Shown here in pieces: positions 25,044-34,212 of a DNA stretch of 64,000 nt. Every line of letters starts with the position of its first letter. Within the stretch, counting starts at the first letter, position 1. Under the pieces are notes generated by a model that did not search any database, was not told where the DNA came from, and saw nothing but the letters and a program-made list of their open reading frames with translations. Source of the stretch: OCS116 sp051531935 (GTDB lineage Bacteria > Pseudomonadota > Alphaproteobacteria > Rhizobiales > OSC116); contig JAOPTR010000001.1 in the NCBI GenBank assembly GCA_051531935.1, positions 186,001 through 250,000 on the forward strand, given 5' to 3'. The position numbers and the translations under genes are program-made.

Positions 25044-26984
25044 TTACGCATCATCTTTTGGTTTATCATCAGTAGATGCTGCAGGCTCATCTTTAGCAGG
25101 TGCATCATCAGAAGTAGATGCTGCAGCCACAGTTTCAGGAACGCTCGCAGCGCCAGATTTCTCTTGGCTTTGCACATTTTCGCGGCCTAAATCTTCGCCA
25201 ACAATCATTTTCTTAATTTCGTCACCAGTCAATGTTTCATATTCAAGCAAACCATTGCCCAAAATATCTAACTGGCCCGCATTTTCTGTTAAAATACGTT
25301 TGGCATCATCATAAGCTTCTTGCACGATGCGCTTCACTTCAGCATCAATAGCTTGCTTGGTTTTTTCGCTTACATTTCCAGATTGCGAAGATTGGCCCAA
25401 ATAGTTTTGGCCGCTATCGCCAGCATAATCGACCATGCCTAAAGAATCTGACATACCCCATTGGGTCACCATGCCACGTGCAATTTTAGTGGCTTGTTGA
25501 ATGTCTGATGAAGCACCAGAAGTTACTTTGTCATAACCAACCAGAATTTCTTCGGCCACACGGCCAGCCATAGCAACGGCTAGATCGGCATGGAATTTCT
25601 CGCGGCTATATGAAATGGCATCACGTTCAGGCAAGCGCATAACCAAACCCAATGCACGACCACGAGGAATAATCGTGGCTTTGTGTACAGGGTCAGATGC
25701 AGGCTTATGTATAGCCACCAATGCATGGCCAGCTTCATGGAAAGCAGTAAGACGACGTTCATCATCACTCATCACAAGTGTGCGACGTTCAGCGCCCATC
25801 ATAACTTTATCTTTAGCATCTTCAAATTCTTGATCTGTCACAACGCGTTTACCACGACGTGCAGCCAATAGTGCAGCTTCATTACAAAGGTTCGCTAAAT
25901 CGGCACCAGAAAAACCAGGTGTACCACGGGCAATTCTACGTGCATTCACGTCATTACCAGCTTTGATTTTTTTCAAATGAACTTTAAGAATTTGCTCACG
26001 ACCAATAATATCTGGGTTTGGAACTTCGATCTGGCGATCAAAACGGCCAGGACGAAGCAAAGCAGGGTCCAATACGTCAGGACGGTTAGTCGCAGCAATG
26101 AGGATAACGCCTTCATTTTCGGCAAAGCCGTCCATTTCGACCAATAATTGGTTAAGCGTTTGCTCACGCTCATCATTACCACCGCCCATGCCACCACCAC
26201 GATGGCGACCAACAGCATCAATTTCGTCAATAAACACAATACAAGGTGCATTTTTCTTGGCTTGTTCGAACATATCGCGCACACGGCTAGCGCCCACACC
26301 AACAAACATTTCAACAAAATCAGAACCTGAAATTGAGAAGAATGGCACATTCGCTTCGCCAGCAATCGCGCGGGCTAACAATGTTTTACCTGTACCTGGA
26401 GGGCCAACAAGCAAAGCACCGCGTGGAATATGACCACCTAAAACAGTGTATTTTGTTGGGTTCTTAAGAAAATCAACAATTTCGCTTAAATCTTCTTTGG
26501 CTTCGTCGATACCCGCTACATCTTCAAATGTTACAGTGCCGCTGCCTTCGGTAAGCAATTTTGCTTTACTTTTACCAAAGCCCATGGCTTTACCGCCGCC
26601 GCCGCCCATATTGCGCATGAAGAAAATCCAAACACCAACCAATAATAACATTGGGAACCAACTGATAAACACATTCATTAGCGTGCTATCTTCGGCATGT
26701 TGTACTTTTACATCCACACCACGAGAGGTGAGAGCTTGAAGCAATGCAGGGTCTTGCGTTGGCACATTAGCTGTGAAGCCACTGCCATTTGAGCGTGTGC
26801 CGCTTAATACGCCATTGTTAAGAACAACTGACTGTACGCCACCAGCATTTACATCTGCGAGCAATTGAGAATAGCTAATCTCATTACTAGAATTACGGTT
26901 ATTTGACAGGCCAACCATATTAAATACGGCAATCAGCAAGATCAGAATAATGCCCCATAGAGCGAGATTACGAAAATTATTCAC
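25044..26984 (-). CDS. ftsH: ATP-dependent zinc metalloprotease FtsH
   Basis: This 646-residue membrane AAA protease degrades misfolded membrane proteins and regulators, including RpoH in enterobacteria. Transmembrane segments are at about 7-25 and 103-122. The AAA module has Walker A GPPGTGKT (194-201) and Walker B IVFIDEID. The second region of homology is RPGRFDRQIEV. The zinc site is HEAGH at 416-420, with the third ligand Asp in the later helix. The C-terminal 45 residues are Ala/Ser/Asp/Lys-rich and disordered, as in alphaproteobacterial FtsH. Upstream lies tilS and then the Tol genes; downstream, folP and glmM. Confidence 0.96.
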   Translation of the reverse strand: MNNFRNLALWGIILILLIAVFNMVGLSNNRNSSNEISYSQLLADVNAGGVQSVVLNNGVLSGTRSNGSGFTANVPTQDPALLQALTSRGVDVKVQHAEDSTLMNVFISWFPMLLLVGVWIFFMRNMGGGGGKAMGFGKSKAKLLTEGSGTVTFEDVAGIDEAKEDLSEIVDFLKNPTKYTVLGGHIPRGALLVGPPGTGKTLLARAIAGEANVPFFSISGSDFVEMFVGVGASRVRDMFEQAKKNAPCIVFIDEIDAVGRHRGGGMGGGNDEREQTLNQLLVEMDGFAENEGVILIAATNRPDVLDPALLRPGRFDRQIEVPNPDIIGREQILKVHLKKIKAGNDVNARRIARGTPGFSGADLANLCNEAALLAARRGKRVVTDQEFEDAKDKVMMGAERRTLVMSDDERRLTAFHEAGHALVAIHKPASDPVHKATIIPRGRALGLVMRLPERDAISYSREKFHADLAVAMAGRVAEEILVGYDKVTSGASSDIQQATKIARGMVTQWGMSDSLGMVDYAGDSGQNYLGQSSQSGNVSEKTKQAIDAEVKRIVQEAYDDAKRILTENAGQLDILGNGLLEYETLTGDEIKKMIVGEDLGRENVQSQEKSGAASVPETVAAASTSDDAPAKDEPAASTDDKPKDDA

Positions 26985-27038
26985 ATGAATTCCTTAATTT
27001 TCTTCGATTCATAAATTAGATTATGTTTAGATAGGCAT

Positions 27039-27140
27039 TCAACCCGTAAATTCCAAGTTAAAATCCCAATTTTTTTCAAAATAAGTCACATATTCTTTTT
27101 GTGAAGGCATTTGAGCATATTCGCTAGGTAATGTGAACAT
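27039..27140 (-). CDS. Possible 33-residue ORF between tilS and ftsH
   Basis: A short frame (MFTLPSEYAQMPSQK start, ending NLEFTG) occupies part of the 191-base gap between tilS and ftsH. It looks protein-like in composition (aromatics, prolines, charged residues) and is open for about nine further codons upstream of the ATG. No ribosome-binding site is visible, so independent translation is uncertain. It could be a decayed or frame-shifted C-terminal end of tilS, or chance. Recorded at low confidence. Confidence 0.2.
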   Translation of the reverse strand: MFTLPSEYAQMPSQKEYVTYFEKNWDFNLEFTG

Positions 27141-27175
27141 TTGTTTTTGCAGATAACGGCTTTTTTACATTATCG

Positions 27176-28456
27176 TTAACGACAAATATTTAATGTTAGT
27201 CCAATAGCCGCATAATGTTGGGTAGCGAGGTGTAATTGGCCTGTTAGCCTCACACAAATGACTGGCAATTTTTTTAAAATAATTTTGGGGCAACCATTCA
27301 ACTGATCGTCATTGTTCAAAAGTTCTTGCGATAATGGCGATACATCCTCAAAATTATGAATTTCGATGGATTTTGATGATTTATTTTCAATGACCAAACG
27401 GTTTTGCCACATGGCTTTTTGCTGCGGCAAAACAGTTAATGAAGCGCATTCTTCACCACGACCTTCATAGCCAAACCACAACTGATCGCGCTTCTTTACA
27501 ATTAGGCAATTGCCCAAACATAAGGTTTGGCTTTGGTTTTCAACTTGATCTAATGCCGTTTCAATTTTTTGCCAGCGCGGCGGGTTTGGTTTACCACCGA
27601 TTGACCACACCAAACGTGCTAAAATGCGAAGCTTTATCTCACGTGGCAAATCTAGCAACAGATCATATGCCAAAGTGGCAATGCCGCGGTTTAGCAATTT
27701 GACATTTTCTTGCCAAAAACGCTCGACATAAAACTCAATGGCATCATCGGCAACGGCTAGTCTTTTTGCCGATTTTGCCAAAGTCTTGTGTGTGAAAATA
27801 TCGGCATTATTTAGGTGGTTACGAATTTTAACCCGCTCAAATTTTTCGTTTTCGTTAGATACATCATCAAACCAAGCTTGCTTATGATCTCGTAAATATG
27901 AGCGTAATTCTTCGCGTTCAATATCCAGCAATGGCCTGATAATTTGGATGGTTTGGCTGGCCTTTACGATGCGCTGTGAAACTTCTGCAATGGAGCTTAA
28001 ACCTTTTAAGCCTGCCCCACGTTTAAGCCGCATAAACATAGTTTCTGCATTATCTTCTAGATTATGGGCAACAAATAATTTTTGAATTCCATGCCCTGCG
28101 CAATAATCACCCATAAGCTGATAACGGGCATTGCGGGCTTTCTCTTGAATTGCTGTGGTGGGGGCTTGTTCAAATTGCCATGTTAGAACTTGATGCTCAA
28201 TACCTAAATTTTGACACCAAATACCAACTTGCTTGGCCTCTTCTTTAGCATTCTCACGTAAGTTATGATCGACCGTTAGCGCCACAATCTTTAGCGGTTT
28301 ATCTGGCGTTTCCGTGAGTGAGTGCAATGCCAATAACAATGCCATACTATCACCACCGCCCGATACAGCGACAGCCACGCATGCCTCATTTGTAATAAAT
28401 GAAGCTAAGTTACTCTGAATTTTTTGATCGAGTTTGGAGTTAGATTGCGATGTCAT
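27176..28456 (-). CDS. tilS: tRNA(Ile)-lysidine synthase
   Basis: This 426-residue PP-loop ATPase modifies the anticodon C34 of tRNA-Ile2 with lysine so that it reads AUA. The PP-loop is VSGGGDSMALL with SGGGDS at 32-37. VAHNLEDNAETMFMRLKRGAGLKGLS and IIRPLLDIEREELR follow, the usual arrangement. The C-terminal TilS domain (about 330-426) is poorly conserved and ends abruptly in GLTLNICR. The short open frame just downstream may represent lost C-terminal coding sequence. It lies between cpoB and ftsH, as in many alphaproteobacteria. Confidence 0.92.
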   Translation of the reverse strand: MTSQSNSKLDQKIQSNLASFITNEACVAVAVSGGGDSMALLLALHSLTETPDKPLKIVALTVDHNLRENAKEEAKQVGIWCQNLGIEHQVLTWQFEQAPTTAIQEKARNARYQLMGDYCAGHGIQKLFVAHNLEDNAETMFMRLKRGAGLKGLSSIAEVSQRIVKASQTIQIIRPLLDIEREELRSYLRDHKQAWFDDVSNENEKFERVKIRNHLNNADIFTHKTLAKSAKRLAVADDAIEFYVERFWQENVKLLNRGIATLAYDLLLDLPREIKLRILARLVWSIGGKPNPPRWQKIETALDQVENQSQTLCLGNCLIVKKRDQLWFGYEGRGEECASLTVLPQQKAMWQNRLVIENKSSKSIEIHNFEDVSPLSQELLNNDDQLNGCPKIILKKLPVICVRLTGQLHLATQHYAAIGLTLNICR

Positions 28457-28481
28457 ACAGGCTTATAACCTTATATGCCAT

Positions 28482-29408
28482 TTATAAGCAAGCTTGCTCT
28501 TTTTGAGCGGATTGCGCAAGGCTAGACAATTGCGGATGGGATTTGGAATAACGCCGACCCACTTCGTAATATGCGGCACAAGCATCTGACTTATTGCCCA
28601 ATAACAATAAACTAGTGGCAAGTTTAAATAAATTATCTGGCGCTTTAGAGCCTTTTTTATTCACCCGATAGCCTTGATAATAAACCCGTGCAGCCGCGCC
28701 ATAATTTTTACGCATATAATAGCTTTCACCTAGCCAAAAATAGGCATTCGAAATGAGGCTCGACTTGCGATAATATTGAATAAATTGGTTAAACTTCCGC
28801 TCGGAAAGCACATAATAGGCATCATCAAAATAGCCTTTAGCTTCGTTGAAAGCGGTAATATCTGCTGCTTGGCTGCCCAAACTGCCCACTAAAGTTTTTT
28901 GCCCCATGGTCACACGACCACTCTCGGGCAAAGGTGTTGCGGCAAAAGCTTGTGGTTTTGGTGCGGCTGCAACTTTACTTGTGCGCAAGGCTTCTGGCAC
29001 TGTGTTTAATTCTTTTGCTTTAACTTCGGGTAAGGCTTGGGTCATTTCCACATTAGCGGGTGCTGTGGCTGATGCGGCATATGGATCTTCCAACGGACGT
29101 TGCAAAACTTGGCCATCATTCAATTGGTTTTGTGTCAGGGTTTGGGTTAATTTATTTTCATATTGTTGCAAACGAGCGCGTAGGTTAAGAAGCTCTGCTT
29201 CAACAGCCTTAATGCGGTTTAACGCGGCCACATCATTTGTGGGAATGTCACTAATTTGCACTTGTATGGTTTCGATTGAAGTGTGCATTTTTAATACGCT
29301 TTGAGAATCAAAAGCCATCACATTATGTGGCAAAACAGCGTAAGCCGCTATCATTGCAACGAAAAACGTTTGGGGCAATTTAATATATGGTTTCAACAAA
29401 GGACGCAT
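28482..29408 (-). CDS. cpoB: Cell division coordinator CpoB (YbgF)
   Basis: This periplasmic protein of about 308 residues, the last member of the tol-pal cluster, coordinates septal peptidoglycan synthesis with outer-membrane constriction by the Tol system. A signal peptide covers about residues 1-32 (ending in VMAFD). A coiled coil is predicted near 45-95 (RIKAVEAELLNLRARLQQYENKL), with a Pro/Ala-rich linker (about 100-180). The C-terminal tetratricopeptide region contains FNEAKGYFDDAYYVLSERKF, AYFWLGESYYMRKNYGAAARVY and DNLFKLATSLLLLGNKSDACAAYYEV. The ATG at 29408 follows GAGTGTGAA and is preferred over 29432. Confidence 0.9.
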   Translation of the reverse strand: MRPLLKPYIKLPQTFFVAMIAAYAVLPHNVMAFDSQSVLKMHTSIETIQVQISDIPTNDVAALNRIKAVEAELLNLRARLQQYENKLTQTLTQNQLNDGQVLQRPLEDPYAASATAPANVEMTQALPEVKAKELNTVPEALRTSKVAAAPKPQAFAATPLPESGRVTMGQKTLVGSLGSQAADITAFNEAKGYFDDAYYVLSERKFNQFIQYYRKSSLISNAYFWLGESYYMRKNYGAAARVYYQGYRVNKKGSKAPDNLFKLATSLLLLGNKSDACAAYYEVGRRYSKSHPQLSSLAQSAQKEQACL

Positions 29409-29519
29409 TTCACACTCAATAATGATTAGCATATAGGATCAAACAGATTTGGGGCAGAAATAGGGCAAGCGCTCTTACCGCATCATTCGCCCCCAAAACG
29501 TGTTATATATGCAACATAT

Positions 29520-30005
29520 TTATTTACTAGTAACAACGGTTACAGCACGTCTATTTTGGCTCCAGCACGAAATATTATCGCACAGAGAAATAGGGCGTTC
29601 TTTGCCATATGAAAGTGTGGTGACACTACCTGCATAGCCGAGTGTTGCAAAATGCGCTTTCACGCTAGCAGCACGTCTAATACCCAATGCAATGTTATAT
29701 TGGCGGGTGCCGCGCTCATCTGCATGGCCTTCAATTTGAATGGCAGTAACAGCATATTGTTGTAGCCAAGCATATTGTTTTTCTAGCAATGCCTTACCCG
29801 ATTCATTTAGGCTGGTTTGGTTGGTTTCAAACAAAATACTATCGCCAATAATTTGTTGGAATTCAGCCAATGTACCAGGTTGCGCGTTAATGCCACCATT
29901 TAGCACGCCCGAAGCATCTTGCCCCAAATCGGCTTGTGTGGCGCATGATGCCAAACCAACAGCTAGACCTGCAACCATTATGCTCTTCATAAAATTCAAT
30001 TTCAT
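29520..30005 (-). CDS. pal: Peptidoglycan-associated lipoprotein Pal
   Basis: This 161-residue lipoprotein anchors the outer membrane to peptidoglycan and is the endpoint of the Tol machine. The lipobox is LASC, with lipidated Cys21. The OmpA-like domain (about 55-158) contains the peptidoglycan-binding signature IQIEGHADERGTRQYNIALG. It is read after tolB and before cpoB, the canonical order. Length is usual for the family. Confidence 0.95.
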   Translation of the reverse strand: MKLNFMKSIMVAGLAVGLASCATQADLGQDASGVLNGGINAQPGTLAEFQQIIGDSILFETNQTSLNESGKALLEKQYAWLQQYAVTAIQIEGHADERGTRQYNIALGIRRAASVKAHFATLGYAGSVTTLSYGKERPISLCDNISCWSQNRRAVTVVTSK

Positions 30006-30094
30006 AATCTTCTCCGACTGATAAATTCTAATTCTGTTTAATTTCTAACGCCCACCCTATGGCAAGCCTAATCTAGTATGCTCAAATCACCACA

Positions 30095-31414
30095 TCACTG
30101 CCCTAAAGGAGACCATGCGGGGTCTGATGCAAACCCATTGGTATTTAATTTCCGTTCGTTACGCCCTGTAATGTCCACAGTCCAAATTGAAGGGCCGCCT
30201 TTGGCACCACGGGTTTCGCGGAAGAACATTAGCACACGACCATTAGGTGACCATGTGGGGCCTTCGTTATGATAGCCGCCAGTTAACACTCTCTCGCCAC
30301 TGCCATCAACTTTCATCACACCGATGAGGAATTGCCCGCCGACTAATTTTGTAAAGGCAATCAAATCACCACGTGGTGACCATACTGGTGTGGAATAGCT
30401 ACCACCACCAACACTAACGCGGCGCACATTGCTGCCATCCGCGCTCATAATATACAATTGTTGGCGGCCATCGCGGTCAGATTCAAATACAATTGAACGA
30501 CCATCTGGCGAATACGAAGCCGAGGTATCTAGCGAAGCGCCAGACGTCAGGCGTGTCATATTTTTATTGCGCAAATCCATCACATATAAATTGGCGTTTG
30601 CATCATTTTGCAAGCTCATAACCACTTTATTGCCATCGGGCGAGAAACGCGGTGCAAAGCTCATACCTGGGAAGTTACCCACCAGCTCACGTTGACCAGT
30701 ATCGACATTAATCAACATTACTTTTGGCTGCCCACTGGCATATGAAATATAAGTAACCTCTTGGCGTTTAGGGCTAAAACGTGGAGACAAAACAATGTCA
30801 TTACCACCGCTTAGAAAACGGCTATTAAAACCGTCTTGATCCATAACCGCAAGGCGTTTGACACGGCGGTTTTTGGGACCCGTTTCTGAAATATAAACCA
30901 CACGGCTATCGAAATAGCCTTTTTCACCTGTAAGGCGTTCATAAATTGTATCTGATATTTGATGAGCAAGCTTGCGCCAGTTTTTAGGGCGCGCTGAATA
31001 TTGCAAGCCAACAATTTGTTTTTCCGAAAGCACATCCCACAAACGTAGTTCGGCTGCGATATTGCCGTTAGACTGCATAACTATACGGCCGCTTACCAGG
31101 GCTTTTGCACCTGTAGGGCGCCAATTGGCAAATGTCGGTATGGTGTTAGCAGCGCGCTTAGTTTCGATAAATACATCTTGGTTCAGCGGTGCAAATAACC
31201 CACTATTGCGTAGGTCATTCATCACAATGGCGGCTACATTTTGCCCAAGCCCAACCTCTTTACCGTTGGAACCAGAAAAATTTTCGACTGCAATTACCAA
31301 TGGGTCTACATTGCCCTGATCGATTTTAACTTCAACCAATGCTGATGCGGGTGAAATTGCGCTTACTATATAAGCACAAAAAACAAGACCAAGCTTAACC
31401 GTATTTCTTAACAT
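30095..31414 (-). CDS. tolB: Tol-Pal system protein TolB
   Basis: This periplasmic protein of about 439 residues has a signal peptide (about 1-25, ending in ASALVE region), an N-terminal alpha/beta domain (about 26-160) and a six-bladed beta-propeller built of repeats with FSPDGNKVVMS, YSPDGRSIVFESDRDG, WSPRGDLIAFTK and WSPNGRVLMFFRE. It binds Pal and TolA and cycles between them. The start at 31414 (MLRNTVKLG) is favoured over 31429. It lies between tolA and pal. Confidence 0.95.
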   Translation of the reverse strand: MLRNTVKLGLVFCAYIVSAISPASALVEVKIDQGNVDPLVIAVENFSGSNGKEVGLGQNVAAIVMNDLRNSGLFAPLNQDVFIETKRAANTIPTFANWRPTGAKALVSGRIVMQSNGNIAAELRLWDVLSEKQIVGLQYSARPKNWRKLAHQISDTIYERLTGEKGYFDSRVVYISETGPKNRRVKRLAVMDQDGFNSRFLSGGNDIVLSPRFSPKRQEVTYISYASGQPKVMLINVDTGQRELVGNFPGMSFAPRFSPDGNKVVMSLQNDANANLYVMDLRNKNMTRLTSGASLDTSASYSPDGRSIVFESDRDGRQQLYIMSADGSNVRRVSVGGGSYSTPVWSPRGDLIAFTKLVGGQFLIGVMKVDGSGERVLTGGYHNEGPTWSPNGRVLMFFRETRGAKGGPSIWTVDITGRNERKLNTNGFASDPAWSPLGQ

Positions 31415-31493
31415 AAAATAACCTATCAATTTTTTAAGTCACTATCTATTCATTTTATCTATATTTGTTTAATTTGCTCAAATTATGGCATCA

Positions 31494-32408
31494 TTACCCA
31501 CTAAACATGCTTCTAGGGTCAAATTCCATGGCAAATTCACTCCAAACATCAAACTTTTCTGGTGGCAACATATCATAGGGGCCACATTCCAAAATAGCTC
31601 TAATCGCACTTTCGGCCATCACGCCAAATGATGGATGACTAGAGAAATTAAGAACCTCGGGCTGGCCAACAACCTCAGCAAATTTATTGAGCTTAAAGCC
31701 AACTTTCACCACCACACTACCTGCATCTTGCGCCCCTGCAGGAATTGACCAACAAGATATCATACGGTTTTTAACCGCATTAAATTCAAATTGGCTTAAA
31801 GAGGCAACCTCAAGATCTGAACTAAGCTCACCATCTAAACTACCTGTTTCTGTATCGCCAAAGTCTAAATCTATATCCGTATCGGCATCCAATTTATCGA
31901 GTAGCGCTGAAATTTTACCATCATCTAATGGTTTAGGTTCTTCTTTTGGCTTGGTTTTAGGTTTTGTTTTTGGCAACGGGGGGCGTTTTTGCGGCTTTGG
32001 CGCTGACGTCATGCGCATAAGCGGTTTCTCGGGCAGTGCATCTGCTGTATCTTTAATTAATTCTTCAAACGTCGGTTCTGCCTTTGGCTTATCGGCAGGT
32101 TTTAAGACAGGTTTTGGTTTATCAGCTTTAGGCTTTGGCTTTTCAACGGGTTTGGTTTTTGGCTTGGGCTTTGGTTTTGGCACAGCTTTAGGAACGGGTT
32201 TTTTAAGCGGTTGTTTGGCGGCTTTTTTGGTGGTTAGATCTTCGGTTTTTTTGGTGCCAACTTGCTCAATTGGCGCAATAGATACAATCTCTACTTCGAC
32301 AGGCTCGACATTGTCTAGCTCTAGTGGTGTTACCGAACCAAAGCTAAACAGCATTGCCAATATGGCACCCCCATGTAGTGTAGATGTTATAATCCAACCA
32401 AATTTCAT
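31494..32408 (-). CDS. tolA: Tol-Pal system protein TolA
   Basis: This 304-residue protein has one transmembrane anchor near the N terminus (about 5-22), a long Lys/Pro-rich region (about 55-165) with PKPKPKPKTKPVEKPKPK-type repeats, and a small C-terminal domain (about 200-304, KNRMISCWSIPAGAQDAGSVVVKVGF). The architecture is that of alphaproteobacterial TolA, which spans the periplasm and links TolQR to TolB and Pal. The proline content and repeat pattern differ from the helical linker of enterobacterial TolA, suggesting a polyproline spacer. Confidence 0.92.
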   Translation of the reverse strand: MKFGWIITSTLHGGAILAMLFSFGSVTPLELDNVEPVEVEIVSIAPIEQVGTKKTEDLTTKKAAKQPLKKPVPKAVPKPKPKPKTKPVEKPKPKADKPKPVLKPADKPKAEPTFEELIKDTADALPEKPLMRMTSAPKPQKRPPLPKTKPKTKPKEEPKPLDDGKISALLDKLDADTDIDLDFGDTETGSLDGELSSDLEVASLSQFEFNAVKNRMISCWSIPAGAQDAGSVVVKVGFKLNKFAEVVGQPEVLNFSSHPSFGVMAESAIRAILECGPYDMLPPEKFDVWSEFAMEFDPRSMFSG

Positions 32409-32447
32409 TTAAACTAACCTAATATGATTATTGATATACCAAAATGC

Positions 32448-32906
32448 CTAATTCGCGTTCTCTTCACTGGTTGAAACCAAGCCAATGCTTTTAAAACCTG
32501 CACTGTTAATATGCCCAATCACCCGCATAAATTCGCCATATGAAACGTTTTTATCGCCACGCACAAAGATTTTTTCCTTAAACCCATTTTCAGATAAAGC
32601 GGTGAGCTTTGGTAGCAATTGGTCAAATTCGATCTCAGCTTCTTGAATGAATATTTTACCCTCACTATTTATAGTCACAGATAAGGGCTCTTTATCCGAT
32701 GCCAATGCAGCCGCTTCGGTTTCGGGCAATTGAATGGGCACACCTGCGGTTAATAATGGCGCTGATACCATAAAGATAATCAACAATACCAACATAACAT
32801 CGACCATTGGGGTCATATTAATTTCGGCGATTGGCGCATGACGATTGCGGCTTCTGCGCCGACCATTGGGGCTATTATAATGCCCACTTCCTGCTGACAT
32901 ACCCAT
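32448..32906 (-). CDS. tolR: Tol-Pal system proton-channel subunit TolR
   Basis: This 152-residue ExbD/TolR protein has a single transmembrane helix (about 31-52, MTPMVDVMLVLLIIFMVSAP) containing the conserved aspartate of MVDVMLV, which carries protons. A periplasmic domain (about 60-145) follows, including KIFVRGDKNVSYGEFMRV. It follows tolQ by three bases and precedes tolA. Confidence 0.95.
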   Translation of the reverse strand: MGMSAGSGHYNSPNGRRRSRNRHAPIAEINMTPMVDVMLVLLIIFMVSAPLLTAGVPIQLPETEAAALASDKEPLSVTINSEGKIFIQEAEIEFDQLLPKLTALSENGFKEKIFVRGDKNVSYGEFMRVIGHINSAGFKSIGLVSTSEENAN

Positions 32907-32909
32907 AAG

Positions 32910-33623
32910 TTACACCTTGTTTTCAAATTGGCGTGAGAATATAGCGCTAAATTCATCGGCAAAATTTTCTAAATCTTGACCCATACGGCCAATTTCACCC
33001 GAGAATTTATTGTAAAAAATAACCGCAGGAATCGCGGCCACCAAACCAATGGCAGTGGCAAATAGCGCCTCGGCAATACCTGGCGCTACCACAGCTAGGC
33101 TTGTAGATTTTGAAGCTGCAATGGCTGAAAATGTATTCATAATACCAAAAACTGTGCCAAACAAACCAACAAATGGTGCGGCACTGCCTGTTGTGGCAAG
33201 GAACATTAAATTACGTTCATGTGAGCCAACTTCACGCTGAATGGCAACATCCATAACTTTTTCGATGCGCATTTGTAATGAAATATTATTAGTGCTCGGC
33301 CCTGTTTTTGCGGCTTCTTGCGCACGTTTCCATTCGCGCATTGCCGATACAAAAATCGCCGCCATTGGGTTATCGGGTCTATGGCCAATATTACGGTATA
33401 AATCATCTAGATTTTGGCCAGACCAAAATGCTTTTTCGAAATCTTTAGAGGCATTACGAGATTTGCGGATCAGAAAAAACTTATCGCCAATAATCTTCCA
33501 ACTCCAAACAGAAGCTGCCATAAGGCCGATCATCACCAATTTAACGACAATATGTGCTTGCCAAAATAGATCCAATACAGAAACGCCACCTGCATCTGCA
33601 GCGGCCAAAGTCGTCAATTCCAT
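32910..33623 (-). CDS. tolQ: Tol-Pal system proton-channel subunit TolQ
   Basis: This 237-residue protein is the TolQ/ExbB-type channel with three transmembrane segments (about 22-45, 135-160 and 175-200). Family motifs are GLFGTVFGIMNTF and IAEALFATAIGLVAAIPAVIFYNKF. With TolR it converts the proton-motive force into movement of TolA. It is the first Tol gene after ybgC. Two palindromes lie upstream (33639-33650 and 33667-33680). N-terminal residues AADAGGVSVLDLFWQAHIVVK are usual for the family. Confidence 0.95.
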   Translation of the reverse strand: MELTTLAAADAGGVSVLDLFWQAHIVVKLVMIGLMAASVWSWKIIGDKFFLIRKSRNASKDFEKAFWSGQNLDDLYRNIGHRPDNPMAAIFVSAMREWKRAQEAAKTGPSTNNISLQMRIEKVMDVAIQREVGSHERNLMFLATTGSAAPFVGLFGTVFGIMNTFSAIAASKSTSLAVVAPGIAEALFATAIGLVAAIPAVIFYNKFSGEIGRMGQDLENFADEFSAIFSRQFENKV

Positions 33624-33638
33624 TTCAAAACCTTAATT

Positions 33639-33680
33639 GTGAATATTCACACTAAATTTAAAGTATATTCTCACGAGAAT
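33639..33680 (-). promoter_or_regulatory. Two palindromes upstream of tolQ
   Basis: GTGAATATTCAC (33639-33650) is a perfect 12-base palindrome, and ATTCTC-AC-GAGAAT (33667-33680) has 6-bp arms. They lie 16-57 bases upstream of the tolQ start. They could be operator sites of an unidentified regulator. A third short repeat, TGCCG/CGGCA, lies near 33720-33736. Confidence 0.35.
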
Positions 33681-33777
33681 CTGTTTAAAATACGGCAAAC
33701 AGGTATCCCGCCCCATTAATGCCGAAAATAGCGGCAAGTTGGTAAAATATGGTTAACTTTTGGTGAATTAAACGAAT

Positions 33778-34212
33778 TTATACCAATGGCATAAATTTGG
33801 CTTTGGTATCGGCATCTATGCGGCTTGGTTTACCCTTATCATTAACAATAGCGCAAGTTACAACCGCTTTAAACAATATATTACCTTGGCAATAAACCTG
33901 CTGTTCAAGCACAAAACGTACACCTTTTAACAATTTAAGCTGTGTTTGCACTTCAATAATGTCATCCATCTTGGCGGGTGCCAAAAAATCGACTTCCATA
34001 TGGCGAACCACAAAAAACAATGGCACATCAAGTTGCGCCAAAACATCCTGATGAATTTCGAGCAAACGCAAGAAATCTGTGCGGCCTCTTTCGCAAAATT
34101 TTAGATAATTGGCATGATAAACTCTGCCCGAAAAATCGGTATCTTCGTAATATATACGGATTGGCAATTTGTGTATTTTGCCATCCAATATGCCACTTAA
34201 ATCAACGTTCAT
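33778..34212 (-). CDS. ybgC: Acyl-CoA thioesterase YbgC (Tol-Pal-associated)
   Basis: This hotdog-fold thioesterase has about 144 residues. The 4-hydroxybenzoyl-CoA-thioesterase signature is YYEDTDFSGRVYHANYLKFCERGRTDF (about 17-43, quoted in part), with the active-site Asp in EDTDFSG. It is probably active on short- or medium-chain acyl-CoA or acyl-ACP and is conserved upstream of tolQ. The start is placed at 34212 (MNVDLSG); it overlaps the 3' end of ruvB by 11 bases. The longer form would extend into ruvB. Confidence 0.9.
   Translation of the reverse strand: MNVDLSGILDGKIHKLPIRIYYEDTDFSGRVYHANYLKFCERGRTDFLRLLEIHQDVLAQLDVPLFFVVRHMEVDFLAPAKMDDIIEVQTQLKLLKGVRFVLEQQVYCQGNILFKAVVTCAIVNDKGKPSRIDADTKAKFMPLV

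Noticed and set aside
31687..32412. 241-codon plus-strand frame inside tolA
   Set aside because: It mirrors the repetitive Lys/Pro-coding sequence of tolA and encodes Gly/Phe/Ser-rich low-complexity protein.
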